Counted from the first letter of the stretch, positions 8,541 to 18,005 are shown. The stretch: 64,000 nt of DNA from JAEZBP01 sp963832725 (GCA_963832725.1 CAWHVG010000005.1:248001-312000); one strand, 5' to 3'. A program made the numbers and translations. Notes: generated from the letters alone by a model not told the origin.

Positions 8541-9557
8541 GTGAGCCGATCCGATTCCACCGAAGCGAGCCTTCAACCGCTGCGCGTCCGCGCCGGCGCA
8601 CGCTTCACCTGCCACGGTGATGGACTCTGCTGCACCGACGTGCACGCCCTCGGACCGCTCAGCGACGACGAGGTCCGGCTCCTCTCGTCGATCGACGAGC
8701 AAGTCGTGGTGAAGCACGGCGGCGATCGCGTGCTCACCCAGCGCGTGGGCGGCGGCTGCATCTTCCTGGGCGAAGGGCGCTGCGAGCTGCACGCGGCGTT
8801 CGGCCCCGACGTGAAGCCCCGCGCGTGCCGTCAGTTCCCCTTCGTGTTCGTGGCGACGCCGAATGGCGGTCGTGTGGCGACCGAGCATCGCTGCCCCTGC
8901 CGCACCATGGGCGAGCGCGAGCCGGTCACGGCCGAGGACGCGCTGGCGGTGATGGCCGGCAAGACCGCCGAGCGGATCATTCGCTCCACGCTGCCGGTCG
9001 ACGGTTCACAGAAGGTCCCCATCACCGAGTGGGAGGCGATGGAAGCGCCGCTCCTCGCGCGCCTCGAGGCCGGCGAGGATCCCGCGACGGTGCTCGACTG
9101 CGAGCCCTTCACCACCCCCGCCGAGGGCTCCTGGGAAGAGCTCGGCATCGCGCTGGTGTCGGAGACCAGCGAGAACCGCTTCTGCGCGGCCCAGCGCCGC
9201 TTCGGCGCCACCCTGCTCCGTCTGCGAGGTGCCGAGGTCGAGGGCGTCGACGAAGCGCTCCCCTGGGCGGACGCCTTCGATCGCGCCGAGAAGCGCAGCG
9301 AGCCGGGCGACCCGGAGGCCATCTACCGCGACTGGATCGCCGACTACGTCTGGTCGCTGGAGTGGGCCTTCACAGGCAGCTTCGCGCAGGCCCGGGCCGA
9401 GCTCGCCACGCGCCTCGCCGTCGCCCGCGCCGTCGCGAACGATCTGGAACGCGACGGATGCCGCCCCGACCGCGCCGCCGCCGAAGCCGTGGCCGTCGCC
9501 GAGTTGGCGGGCGTCGCGGACGCGTACCACGAGCTGGTCGCGCAGCTGCCGGACTGA
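8541..9557 (+). CDS. YkgJ-family cysteine-cluster protein
   Basis: 338 residues from a GTG at 8541 with GAGGAG upstream. The N-terminal third holds the zinc/iron-chelating cluster typical of YkgJ proteins: FTCHGDGLCCTDVH, a later GGGCIFLGEGRCELH, then KPRACRQFPFVF and HRCPCRT. The remaining 200 residues are helical and unassigned. The family binds a metal (often suggested to be an Fe-S cluster or zinc); its physiological role is unclear. It is separated by 100 bp from the ligase/CBS gene and could be co-transcribed with it. Confidence 0.82.
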   Translation: MSRSDSTEASLQPLRVRAGARFTCHGDGLCCTDVHALGPLSDDEVRLLSSIDEQVVVKHGGDRVLTQRVGGGCIFLGEGRCELHAAFGPDVKPRACRQFPFVFVATPNGGRVATEHRCPCRTMGEREPVTAEDALAVMAGKTAERIIRSTLPVDGSQKVPITEWEAMEAPLLARLEAGEDPATVLDCEPFTTPAEGSWEELGIALVSETSENRFCAAQRRFGATLLRLRGAEVEGVDEALPWADAFDRAEKRSEPGDPEAIYRDWIADYVWSLEWAFTGSFAQARAELATRLAVARAVANDLERDGCRPDRAAAEAVAVAELAGVADAYHELVAQLPD

Positions 9558-9585
9558 CCTTTCGCGGCCAGCGCTCTCAGGTCAG

Positions 9586-9804
9586 CCGCAGTCCGAGGCG
9601 GCGCAGTCCGAGGCGGCGCAGTCCGAGCAGTCCGAGGCGGCAGTCGATCGCACCATCGAAGTCCTTGTCGACGCCGTCGTCGCAGACCTCGGCGCTCGGA
9701 ATGCAGCAGGCCGGATCCGCGGCGCAGTCCGCGTCCGCGCAGTCGACCCGCAGATCGCAGTCGTCGTCCGCGCCACCTGCGCAAACACCACTCCGAGCGC
9801 GCGG
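9586..9804 (-). pseudogene. detached Cys/Asp-rich tail of the upstream lipoprotein gene
   Basis: Read on the minus strand directly after the TGA of the lipoprotein gene, the same frame continues with Cys/Asp-rich coding sequence (ADDDCD, VDCADADCAADPACC, then CDDGVDKDFDGAIDC). It then breaks by one base and continues as SDCSDC and repeated AASDC up to a stop. The C..DGxDxDxDG..DC pattern is MopE/calcium-loop-like and common in myxobacterial secreted proteins. The AASDC part is encoded by 15-bp tandem repeats (CGCAGTCCGAGGCGG on the plus strand). I infer that the ancestral protein was longer and has lost this tail. Confidence 0.5.
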
Positions 9805-10989
9805 TCAGTGCAGCGCGACCTGCAGCGTGAAAGGCGAAGCCCCGAAGGTGTCGCCACCCACGCGAACGTAGTAGGTCGCCCCGCTGGTCACGTCGACGTC
9901 CAGGATGACGTCGTCGGAGGTGCGGCCGTAGGCGCAGGCGCCCGTGATCTCGACCGCGTCGGTGCAGCTCGCCCCCGTGAGCACCGAGATCGAATCGTAG
10001 GAGCCGTTTCCGAGCGCGCCGTGCAGCGTCAGCGTCAGGGTCCCCGTCCGCGGCGCCACGAGCTCGAAGATCCGATCGGCGCCCGAGTGACAGCTCGCTT
10101 CCAGGGTGCTGATCAGGCCGTAGGTGGACCCTGCCAGGACCGTCGGGCCGGAGCCGATCACGAGTTGCCGCATGTCGTCGCAGGTGTCGCCCAGCGTGCT
10201 GCTCACGCTGACCACCATCGAGTAGTTGCCCGACGAGCCCTCGCTCGAGTCGGCGACGAGGAGGTAGCTGCCCGGAACGAGGGCGCTCGTGCCGAAGCCG
10301 ACCGGCATTCGCCCCGAGATACCGCCGCCGTAGGTGCAGCGCGCGGGCGGATCCGTGCACGTGCCGTCGTGCAGCTTCAGCATCGGGCTGGAGGTCGCGT
10401 TTCCGCGCTGCACGGCGAAGAGGTACGCCGGTGAAGTGAGCTCGAACGAGAACACGCGGTCGGGGCCGGTCCCTGCGTAGGAGTTGCACGGGGTGTCGGT
10501 GGAGCTGTCGCCCACGAGAAAGCCCGCCACGTCGTAGCTGCCGTGCACGAAGGTGATCGCCGTGGGCTCGTCGCAGGTGCCGACCGGCGGTGGCCCGGCG
10601 TCGGGGATCGCGCCCCCATCCGCCATCCCGCCGGCATCCGCAGAGCCGGAGTCGCTCGACCCGCCGTCCGCGGCCCCGCCATCCGCAGACACACTCCCCG
10701 CATCGTCGCGGCCGGCGTCGCCGCTGGGCGCGCTCGCGTCCGCTCGCGGCCCAGCGTCGCCCGAAGCCGCTTCGCAGACGCCGGCCAGACACGCGAGACC
10801 GTCACCGCACGCCGTGCACGCAGCGCCGCCGCTACCGCAAGCGTCGTCCGCGAGACCGGTCTGACAGACGCCATCGCCGTCGCAACAGCCGCGGCAAACG
10901 GCTGGATCACAGCCGGCGGCCGATGGACCGTCGCAAGCCGCAGAGACGAGCAGAAGTACGAAAGAGAGACTCGATACGCAGACCTTCAC
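9805..10989 (-). CDS. Cys- and DGG/DAG-rich lipoprotein with beta-rich repeat domain
   Basis: 394 residues from a GTG start. A signal peptide with lipobox LLLVSAAC is followed by a Cys-rich head (CDPAVCRGCCDGDGVCQ...CGSGGAACTACGDGLAC). A disordered linker rich in DAG and DGG comes next, then two related beta-domains containing Y...DVAGFLVGDSS and GSYLLVADSSEG / TYYVRVGGDTFG. These resemble pre-peptidase C-terminal (bacterial Ig-like carbohydrate-binding) modules. It is likely surface-anchored. The protein ends abruptly after FTLQVALH, and coding sequence continues past the stop (see 9586-9804), so it may be C-terminally truncated. Confidence 0.72.
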   Translation of the reverse strand: MKVCVSSLSFVLLLVSAACDGPSAAGCDPAVCRGCCDGDGVCQTGLADDACGSGGAACTACGDGLACLAGVCEAASGDAGPRADASAPSGDAGRDDAGSVSADGGAADGGSSDSGSADAGGMADGGAIPDAGPPPVGTCDEPTAITFVHGSYDVAGFLVGDSSTDTPCNSYAGTGPDRVFSFELTSPAYLFAVQRGNATSSPMLKLHDGTCTDPPARCTYGGGISGRMPVGFGTSALVPGSYLLVADSSEGSSGNYSMVVSVSSTLGDTCDDMRQLVIGSGPTVLAGSTYGLISTLEASCHSGADRIFELVAPRTGTLTLTLHGALGNGSYDSISVLTGASCTDAVEITGACAYGRTSDDVILDVDVTSGATYYVRVGGDTFGASPFTLQVALH

Positions 10990-11005
10990 GTGGACTCCAG
11001 GTCCA

Positions 11006-11408
11006 CACCGCGGCTCCAGGATACGACGAAACGCAGACCATCTGTGAAGCGGAAGCCCCCGCACCGCGCATGCCTTGGGATGCGCCCCGACGCAGCAGGC
11101 GTCCGTCATCCACGAAGAGCGGAGCCACATCGTCGAGACGTCGACCGGACGCGACCCATTCGCCACGCGTGGGCGAGGCTCGCCCGCCGATCTCCAGCCT
11201 CGAGGCGGCGGCGCGATTCGATTCCCCGTCGCGAAGCGGACGGTCCGCGCGCTGGGCTCGGTCGCGCAAGCCGCGCCGTTCGGACAGCGCGACCGGCCCT
11301 ACACGCTCGTCCTCCGCAAGACGGATGCGCTCTTCGCGGACGAGGAGGCGAGGCGCTTCACGATGCGAGAAGCCCTCGCGTCGCTCTCAGCGAGACGCGC
11401 GGCCCCGA
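11006..11408. other. about 400 bp without a confidently assigned gene
   Basis: No known family is recognisable. A plus-strand frame from 11075 to 11416 has codon use like real genes over its last 60 codons (RDRPYTLVLRKTDAL, then FADEEARRFTMREALASL) and could be a small protein or the 3' remnant of a gene, overlapping the convergent helicase-associated gene by 8 bp. I do not call it with confidence. Confidence 0.3.
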
Positions 11409-13676
11409 TCAAATGATCGGCGTCAATCCCAGCACGCTCTTCACCGGCACGACGAACGAGCGGTCCGTGGAGAGCTCGGTCACCAGCGCGACCGGCTCGA
11501 CGCCGCGCACGACGAGCTCGTCGATGCCGACCACCGCAGAGCGTTGCTTCCCGTTCGGCTCCGTCCACCGGAGCTCCACCGCTGAGGGCTCACCGACGTG
11601 ATCGCGGAGCATCGCGAGGATCTCCCCCTTCGAGGTCGGCGGCGGCTCCTGCTCGTCGCGCGGGCGGAAGAAGGGCGCGAGGAGCTCCTCCAGACCTTCG
11701 AAGTCGTCCGTGAAAGAAGCGATGGCCCGCGACAGCCGCTTACCGGATTTGTTGATCAGACCGCCGCGGACGAGCCGTGCGACCTCGTCGAGCACGTCCA
11801 TGGCCGGGGCCTTCGCCGCGAGCATGCGCGCTCGATGGCTCTTGGGGAGCATCAGCGGCGAGACGAGGGTGATCGGATCGACGGCGTCGAATGCGGCCGG
11901 CGGCTGCCGCGCGATCCACCGGTCGAGCTCGGCGCCTCCCTCCCGCTCGAGGTCGGCGAGGGCCTCCAGCATCCGGCGCGATCGCCCCGACGCCCGCTTG
12001 GCCTCGGCGCGCAGCCCCTTCCAATCGATCTCGACCGCGTGGTGCCCGCTCTGCACCTTCGCGAAACGGCCGATCCACTCGCGGCTCGGCGCGAAGTCGT
12101 TCGCGCGCTCCGCGTCGAGGGTGGCGCGAACCTCCGGATCACCGCCCATCCGAAGCGGGAGCTGGAGCGCGCGGTAGCGTGGATCCTCGAAGTCGAGATC
12201 GTGCTCGTCTTCCTCCGGCTCGTGATCCTCGAGGACGTATCCCTCGAGGGAGAGCCCCGCCTCGTCCAGCCTCCTCGACGCCTGCTCGAACGAGACGCCT
12301 GCCGCCAGCAGCACGACGCCGGGCGCCGGCGCGAGCTCCACCAGCTCACCGAGCGCGCCCACCACCTCCTCGTGCACCCGCAGCCCGCAGCGCAGCACCG
12401 TCGCCGGCGCCGCGCGCACGAAGCGCGCGTTGGCGGCCCAATCGAGCACCTGTGCCCGAACGCTCTCGGGGACGCCGTGGCGCCCGATCCGGCTCAGGAC
12501 GTCCACCAGCTCCTCGCCCGAGACGCCGTGCGACACGCCGCGACCGACCGACTTGGGGCGCAATCGGAACGTGAGCACGCGGTCGACCCGGACGAGCTCG
12601 GCGGCCAGCGCGAGGCGGGCGACGATCCGCGGATCGGGATCGGGCCCGACCATCACCTCGAGGCTCGGCGTGACGAAGCCCTCCGTCTGCTCCGGCAGCG
12701 CGGACGAGGCGGCCGGAAGGACCAGCCAGCTGATCCCATCCGCCTTGACGCGACCGACATCACGCCACTCCGCGAGCTCGGCGCTGCCGGCCACGAGCAT
12801 GTCGTCGTATTCGCGGGCGTACCAGGGCGCTTGGAGGAAGCCGTGGGTGTCGAGGACGCCGAGATCCCGCGCGACGAAGCGACAGACGAGCTCGGCCGGC
12901 AAGGGCCCGTCGCGCAGCGCTTCCAGCACGCGACCCCATTCCGGATCGTGTAGGGCGCCGCTGGCGATGGAGCGCATGTCCGCGGGATCCGGCGCGAGCA
13001 CGCCGTCGAGGATCCCCAGCGCGCCCCTCTCCAGCGCCTCCTCCAAGAGCTCGAAGAGCGCGTCCGGCTCCATCTCCAGCTTGCGCGCGACCTTCTTGAC
13101 GCTCGTCCGGTTGGGATCGCCCTTCGACGTCGCCTTCACCGGGAGATGCGCGACCGCGCCCGCGACCGCCAACACCGGCGACATCGCCGCCGGCGGGCTC
13201 GCGTCGACGCCCGCGGGCGGTGACCCGGCGGGCACGCTGCACGTCCACAGCGCCTCGCCGAGGATCTCCGAGGAGGGTCGAAGCAGCGCAGCCGAGCGGT
13301 CCCCGCCGAGCCCGCCGGCGGGCATCACGAAGAGCGCGAGGCCCGTCGTGCCGAGGCGCTGGACCGCGGCCATCGCGATCCCTTCCGCGACGCCGCTGCG
13401 CGCGGCGACGATCCGCGCCACGACCTCCTCCTGCGCCATGCCGCCGGCCTCGACCAGCGTCTCGAGCGCGAGGAGCCCCAGCGCCGGCAGCGCGCGCAGC
13501 CGCTCGAGCACACGGCGCCGGTCGCCGAGGATCGCGCGGAGCGCCGCGGCGTCCGGCGCGTCCCAATGCGGAGCGACCGCCTCGAAGCCGTTCTGAACGC
13601 CCTCCGGGTCGATGGCCCGCGGGCAGTAGATCACCTCGGATCGCGCCTCAGTGGAGGAGCCCGCTCGCTTCGGCAT
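11409..13676 (-). CDS. helicase-associated protein (Helicase_C_3/XPB N-terminal-like domain), partner of XPB
   Basis: 755 residues. The mid-region (LAGSAELAEWRDVGRVKADG...FVTPSLEVMVGPDPDPRIVARLALAAELVRVDR) matches the domain found beside bacterial XPB helicases. The C-terminal part contains VELRWTEPNGKQR and a WYL-like ELSTDRSFVVPVKSVLG ending. It starts 29 bp inside the 3' end of the XPB gene, so the two are translationally coupled. From memory, Mycobacterium tuberculosis has the same pair (XPB Rv0861c beside a protein of very similar length). Likely role: accessory or regulatory subunit of the XPB translocase in DNA repair. This is inference from gene order; no catalytic motif is visible in this protein. 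Confidence 0.8.
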   Translation of the reverse strand: MPKRAGSSTEARSEVIYCPRAIDPEGVQNGFEAVAPHWDAPDAAALRAILGDRRRVLERLRALPALGLLALETLVEAGGMAQEEVVARIVAARSGVAEGIAMAAVQRLGTTGLALFVMPAGGLGGDRSAALLRPSSEILGEALWTCSVPAGSPPAGVDASPPAAMSPVLAVAGAVAHLPVKATSKGDPNRTSVKKVARKLEMEPDALFELLEEALERGALGILDGVLAPDPADMRSIASGALHDPEWGRVLEALRDGPLPAELVCRFVARDLGVLDTHGFLQAPWYAREYDDMLVAGSAELAEWRDVGRVKADGISWLVLPAASSALPEQTEGFVTPSLEVMVGPDPDPRIVARLALAAELVRVDRVLTFRLRPKSVGRGVSHGVSGEELVDVLSRIGRHGVPESVRAQVLDWAANARFVRAAPATVLRCGLRVHEEVVGALGELVELAPAPGVVLLAAGVSFEQASRRLDEAGLSLEGYVLEDHEPEEDEHDLDFEDPRYRALQLPLRMGGDPEVRATLDAERANDFAPSREWIGRFAKVQSGHHAVEIDWKGLRAEAKRASGRSRRMLEALADLEREGGAELDRWIARQPPAAFDAVDPITLVSPLMLPKSHRARMLAAKAPAMDVLDEVARLVRGGLINKSGKRLSRAIASFTDDFEGLEELLAPFFRPRDEQEPPPTSKGEILAMLRDHVGEPSAVELRWTEPNGKQRSAVVGIDELVVRGVEPVALVTELSTDRSFVVPVKSVLGLTPII

Positions 13677-15306
13677 GGAAGTCCTCGAGGTAGTAGCGGT
13701 AACCCTGCTCGGTCAGGAAGAGCTGCCGGTGCAGCGCGTGCTCCTGCTCGACCGTGTCGCGCGAGACCAAGGTGTAGAACGTCGCGCCGCCGGGCTTGGG
13801 GCGCAGAATCCGGCCGAGCCGCTGCGCCTCCTCCTGGCGCGAGCCCATGCTCCCGCTGATCTGCACCAGCACGTTGGCCTCCGGCAGATCGATCGCGAAG
13901 TTGCCGACCCGCGAGAGCACCAGGCGGCGCGTGCGTCCGGTGCGGAATGCTTCCAGCGCCTTCTCGCGCTGCGCGTGCGGCGTCTTCCCCGTCACCAGCG
14001 GCGCGTCGACGATGCGGGCGGCCGCCTCGAGCGACTGGAGATAGGTGCCGAGGACCAGCATCCGGTCGCCCTCGTGGCGGCGCACGATCTCCCTGAGCGC
14101 GCGCAGCTTGGCGGGGTTCTCGGCGGCGATGCGCGGCTGCTCCCGCAGCGTCGACGCGGCGTAGTCGGCGGCCAGCTCCTTCTGCATGTCCACCCGCACC
14201 TCGAAGCAGGTCGCGGCGGCGATGTGCCCGGAGGCCTCGAGCTCCCGCCACGGCACGTCGAAGCGCTTCGGACCGATCAACGCGAAGACATCGCCCGCGC
14301 GGTTGTCCTCGCGCACCAGCGTGGCCGTGAGCCCGAGCCTTCGGCGCGCCTGCAGCTCGGCCGTGAGCCGGAACATCGGCGCCGGCAGGAGATGCACCTC
14401 GTCGTAGACCAGGAGGCCCCACGGCTCCTCGCCGAAACGATCGAAGTGCACGTGCCCGGTGGCCCCGGAGCCACCCTTGCGCGCCATCATCGAGTAGGTG
14501 GTCAGCGTGATCGGGCCCATGGCGTGCCGCTTGGCGTCGTAGACCACCACGTCGTCCTCGCCGAGCGTCGTCTTGGCGATGATCTCGCGGCGCCACTGGC
14601 TGCACGCCTCGCGGCTGCTGGTCATCACCAGCACGCGCGTCTTCAGCGCGGCCATCACCATCATCGCCAGCACCGTCTTACCGGCGCCGCAGGGGAGCAC
14701 GATGACGCCGTGCCCGCCCGACTCGAGGAACGCGCGGCGCCCCTCCTCCTGATACGCGTAGGGCGTGAACACGTCGTCGCGGACGTCGAACTCGAGCGGC
14801 GCCCCGTCGCGCAGCCCCGCCTGATCGGACACGGGCCAGCCGAGCTTGAGCAGCGCCTGCTTCACCGGACCGCGGTCGACCGCCTCGAGCAGGAACCCGT
14901 CGGGGCAGGGAGAGAGCCGCTCGGCGAGCTTCCGATCGCGCGCCAGCCGGTCGCGCACCCGCGGCTCCCGCACTGCCAGCCTCAGGAGGCTCGGATCGCT
15001 CGGGTGATCGTGGAGCGAACAGATCCCGTGGCGATCCATGCGATCGCGGACCTCGTGCTCCACGTGCGAAGGCAGATCGAAGCGGCTGATCGATCGCAAC
15101 GCCTCGATCACCTGATCGGCCCTCATCCCGGCCGCGGCGGCGTTCCAGAGCGCCAGGTCTCCCAGCCGGTACGTGTGCACGTGCTCGGGCGACTTCTCGA
15201 GCTCCGCGAAGCGCGAGAGGTGGCGCCGCGCCTCGTCGTAGCCGGGGTGATCGACCTCGACGAGGACGGATCGGTCGCCCTGCACGATGGCCGCGCGCTC
15301 TTCCAC
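13648..15306 (-). CDS. bacterial XPB/ERCC3-like DNA helicase
   Basis: 552 residues. After an N-terminal damage-recognition-like region (1-180), the superfamily 2 motifs follow in order: YQEEGRRAFL (Q-like), PCGAGKTVLAMM (Walker A, near 204-213), TSSREACSQWRREI (Ia), VYDEVHLLP (DEVH, near 302), GLTATLVRED (motif III), then VLGTYLQS, VLSRVGNFAIDLPEA and the arginine-finger motif QEEAQRLGRILRPK. The RED triad (LVRED) characteristic of XPB is present. It would unwind or translocate on DNA 3' to 5' in repair. It is the first gene of a two-gene operon with the helicase-associated protein. Confidence 0.93.
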   Translation of the reverse strand: MEERAAIVQGDRSVLVEVDHPGYDEARRHLSRFAELEKSPEHVHTYRLGDLALWNAAAAGMRADQVIEALRSISRFDLPSHVEHEVRDRMDRHGICSLHDHPSDPSLLRLAVREPRVRDRLARDRKLAERLSPCPDGFLLEAVDRGPVKQALLKLGWPVSDQAGLRDGAPLEFDVRDDVFTPYAYQEEGRRAFLESGGHGVIVLPCGAGKTVLAMMVMAALKTRVLVMTSSREACSQWRREIIAKTTLGEDDVVVYDAKRHAMGPITLTTYSMMARKGGSGATGHVHFDRFGEEPWGLLVYDEVHLLPAPMFRLTAELQARRRLGLTATLVREDNRAGDVFALIGPKRFDVPWRELEASGHIAAATCFEVRVDMQKELAADYAASTLREQPRIAAENPAKLRALREIVRRHEGDRMLVLGTYLQSLEAAARIVDAPLVTGKTPHAQREKALEAFRTGRTRRLVLSRVGNFAIDLPEANVLVQISGSMGSRQEEAQRLGRILRPKPGGATFYTLVSRDTVEQEHALHRQLFLTEQGYRYYLEDFHAEASGLLH

Positions 15307-15503
15307 GCCCGACGTCTACCGCGGTGCGGTGGACGCAGCAAGAGTTCACGCGCGTCGCGAACCCGGCCGTCGCTCGTCCCTGCCGGGCCGGTGAGCGCCT
15401 CGAGATCCGGCGCTCAAACGCTCGCGAGCCCGACCCCGAGCTGACCCGGCACGCCCGCGCGAGCCGATGCCCGGACCGACCCACCGAGCAAGGTCGCGCC
15501 CCG

Positions 15504-16820
15504 CTCACCGGCGACGACGCCCGCGTCAGCGGTGACGCCGAAGACTCACCGGCGACGACGCCCGCGTCAGCGGCGACGCTGAAATCTCACCGACGACGAC
15601 GCCCGCGTCAGCGGCGACGCTGAGAACTCACCGGCGACGCTGAAAGCTCACCGACGACGATGTCCGCGCCGGCGGCGACGCTGAAACGTCACCGACGACG
15701 ATGTCCGCGCCGGCGGCGACGCCGAGAACTCACCGACGACGACGCCCGCGTCAGCGGCGACGCTGAAAACTCACCGGCGACGATGTCCGCGCCGGCGGCG
15801 ACGCTGAAAACTCACCGACGACGATGCTCGCGTCAGCGGCGACGCTGAAATCTCACCGACGACGATGCTCGCGCCGGCGGCGACGCCGAGAACTCACCGG
15901 CGACGATCTCGTTCTCAGCGGCGACGCTGAAATCTCACCGGCGACGATGTCCGCGTCAGCGGCGACGCCGAGAACTCACCGGCGACGATCATCTTGTTCT
16001 CAGCGGCGACGCTCAAATCTCACCGGCGACGACGCCCGCGCCGGCGGCGACGCTGAAAACTCACCGACGACGATGCTCGCGCCGGCGGCGACGCTGAAAT
16101 CTCACCGGCGACGACGCCCGCGTCGGCGGCGACGCCGAGAACTCACCGGCGACGATCTTGTTCTCAGCGGCGACGCTGAAATCTCACCGACGGCGATGCC
16201 CGAGTCAGCCGTGACGACAAAGAGTCACCCGCGACGACCACGAACCTACCCGCAACGCTCCTGCCCCCTGAACGGCGACGCTGAAAACTCACCGGCGACG
16301 ATGCCCGCGTCGGCCGTGGCGCCGAAGACTGACCGGCGACGATCACGAACCTACCCGCGACGCTCCTCCGCGCCGGCGGTGACGCTGAAAACTCACCGGC
16401 GACGCTCCCGTCGTCACCCACGACGACCGCGAACCTGCCGACGACGGCCCAGTGCGTCCGCGGACGACGCTGAAGACTCACCGGCGACGCTCGCTTCGTC
16501 ACCGGCGGCGATGGGAACGACGGCGGCGGCGCCGAGAACCGACCGGCGACGCGGGCGAGGCGGCCGACGACGGCACTGTCATGCCAGCGGCGGCGTGGAG
16601 AACTCACCGGCGACGGTCTGCGCGTCGGCCACGACGCCGAGAACCGACCGGCGACGAACGCGAACCGACCGACGGCGCCCGTCATCGTCGACGGCGACGC
16701 CGAGAGCTCACCGGCGGTCTCCTCCAACCGACCCGCGACGTCGACGCACTCACCCGCCACGCCCCCGGCGCTCACCGGCGACGGCACCATCGTCACCCGC
16801 GACGCGCTCGATCCCACCCT
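15504..16820. repeat. 41-bp tandem repeat array with an internal GNRA-loop inverted repeat
   Basis: From 15504 to about 16213 there are some 17 near-identical 41-bp units (one truncated to about 20 bp, one of 44 bp). The unit is ctcaccggcgacgatg followed by a variable cycgcg, then the hairpin TCAGCG-GCGA-CGCTGA and two or three A/G bases. From 16213 to about 16820 the units decay and are interleaved with other sequence but keep the CTCACCGGCGACG core. Since 41 is not a multiple of three, no frame is conserved; long frames on both strands are Arg/Ser-rich by-products. It lies between the XPB gene start and the unknown gene at 17176. Confidence 0.9.
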
Positions 16821-17175
16821 CGCGCTCGACCCAATCACCCACCCGCATCCCCATTTGGGGACACCGGCGTTTCCTGAGTTCACGACGCCTCTCCCGTCGC
16901 AGCATGCCGTGGAGCGCGTGCTCCGGACACGCCGGTAGACGACTGGATGCCTTCACGCCGTCGACGGCTCGCCTCGCTCGCACACCCGACCCGCACGCGA
17001 ACACCATGAGAGCCTGTGATCGCCGGGGGCGCGACGACACGGGCTGCGCTCACGATCGCGCTCTCAGTCGGCGATCCGCGCGCTCGCCATCCCGCCCTTG
17101 ATCGCGCGTACTCGACCGAATAGGGTCGGAGATGACAGCAACCACTGCCACCCTCCATGGGGGAGAAAGAGCAAC

Positions 17176-17949
17176 ATGACGTTTGACCCATCCAAAGTAG
17201 ACCCGGCCGCCAAGGCCCGACTCATCGAGCTCGGCAGCGAGTACAGCTCGGACGACACCCTCGCCCAATCCGACGCCACCCTGAAGGCGCTCGAGGACTA
17301 CAGCGCGCCGGTCGGCTCGCACGGGTTCGGCGCCGACCAGGTCAGCCTCCTGACCGACGTCCGCGACGGCATCTCGACCGAGAGCGTCCAGCGCAACGAA
17401 GCCCGCGCCGACAAGAAGCAGACCAACGCCGCGCTCCTCGACGCCATGTTCGTCGGGAAGAGCGCCCGCTTCAGCGGCCGCTCGGGCCTGAACACCGCGC
17501 GTCTCACCCTCGAGCTCCAGGGCAACACGGACGCCGTCCGCGCCATCGACAAGGCGTTGAACGGCACCCGGGTGGCCGGGTCCAGCGCCAAGACGCTGCA
17601 GGAGCAGCTCCGGCAGCTCCGCGACGCCATCGCCAAGCCCGACATCCACGCGGCCGTCCCGGACGCCGACAACCTCCAAGCCATGTTGGAGAGCCGCGCC
17701 GCCGCGCTCGGCGTCGCGCGCCGGAACAAAGCTCCGAACCCCTACGGCACCCCGGCCGAGACCGACCGGCTCGATCTCCTCGACGGCCTCGCGGTCGAGC
17801 TCGTCCGCGCCGCCCGCAAAGCCGCTCGCGCCGCATCCCGCGACCTGGGCGAGCCGGCCATCGCCGACGCCTTCGAGCTCCGCCACCTCTACCAGAGCAC
17901 CGGCCGCCACACCTCGGCGCAGACCGACGGCGGCGGCTCCGGCAACTGA
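17176..17949 (+). CDS. hypothetical soluble protein, unknown family
   Basis: 257 residues, ATG at 17176 preceded by GGGAGA. There is no signal peptide or membrane segment. The sequence is mostly helical: SSDDTLAQSDATLKALEDY early, a basic stretch RNEARADKKQTNAALLDAMF, LQEQLRQLRDAIAKPD, then DLLDGLAVELVRAARKAARAASRD, ending in a Gly/Ser tail. Ala/Leu heptads suggest bundled helices. I do not recognise the family. It stands alone between the repeat array and an eroded region and is followed by a strong 15-bp-stem hairpin, so it is probably a single-gene transcription unit. Confidence 0.75.
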   Translation: MTFDPSKVDPAAKARLIELGSEYSSDDTLAQSDATLKALEDYSAPVGSHGFGADQVSLLTDVRDGISTESVQRNEARADKKQTNAALLDAMFVGKSARFSGRSGLNTARLTLELQGNTDAVRAIDKALNGTRVAGSSAKTLQEQLRQLRDAIAKPDIHAAVPDADNLQAMLESRAAALGVARRNKAPNPYGTPAETDRLDLLDGLAVELVRAARKAARAASRDLGEPAIADAFELRHLYQSTGRHTSAQTDGGGSGN

Positions 17950-17965
17950 GCGCCTCGACCCTGCG

Positions 17966-18005
17966 CGCCTCATCCTCGCCTGTTTCGATGGGCGAGGATG
18001 AGGCG
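17966..18005 (+). terminator. 15-bp perfect hairpin after the 17176 gene
   Basis: The arms CGCCTCATCCTCGCC (17966-17980) and GGCGAGGATGAGGCG (17991-18005) are perfectly complementary around the 10-base loop TGTTTCGATG. It starts 17 bases after the stop codon. No U-tract follows, as is common in very GC-rich genomes, so intrinsic termination is likely but not proven. Confidence 0.75.

Noticed and set aside
6626..8560. 644-codon minus-strand open frame opposite the ligase/CBS gene
   Set aside because: Shadow; the plus strand has clear GCS2 and CBS motifs.
15504..16213. CRISPR array
   Set aside because: Units are contiguous with no unique spacers, and no cas genes are present.
15824..17101. 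Long Arg/Ser-rich open frame across the 41-bp array, and a similar one on the other strand (16164-16883)
   Set aside because: The repeat unit is 41 bp, so the frame shifts every unit; amino-acid composition follows the DNA repeat and there is no conserved protein period.
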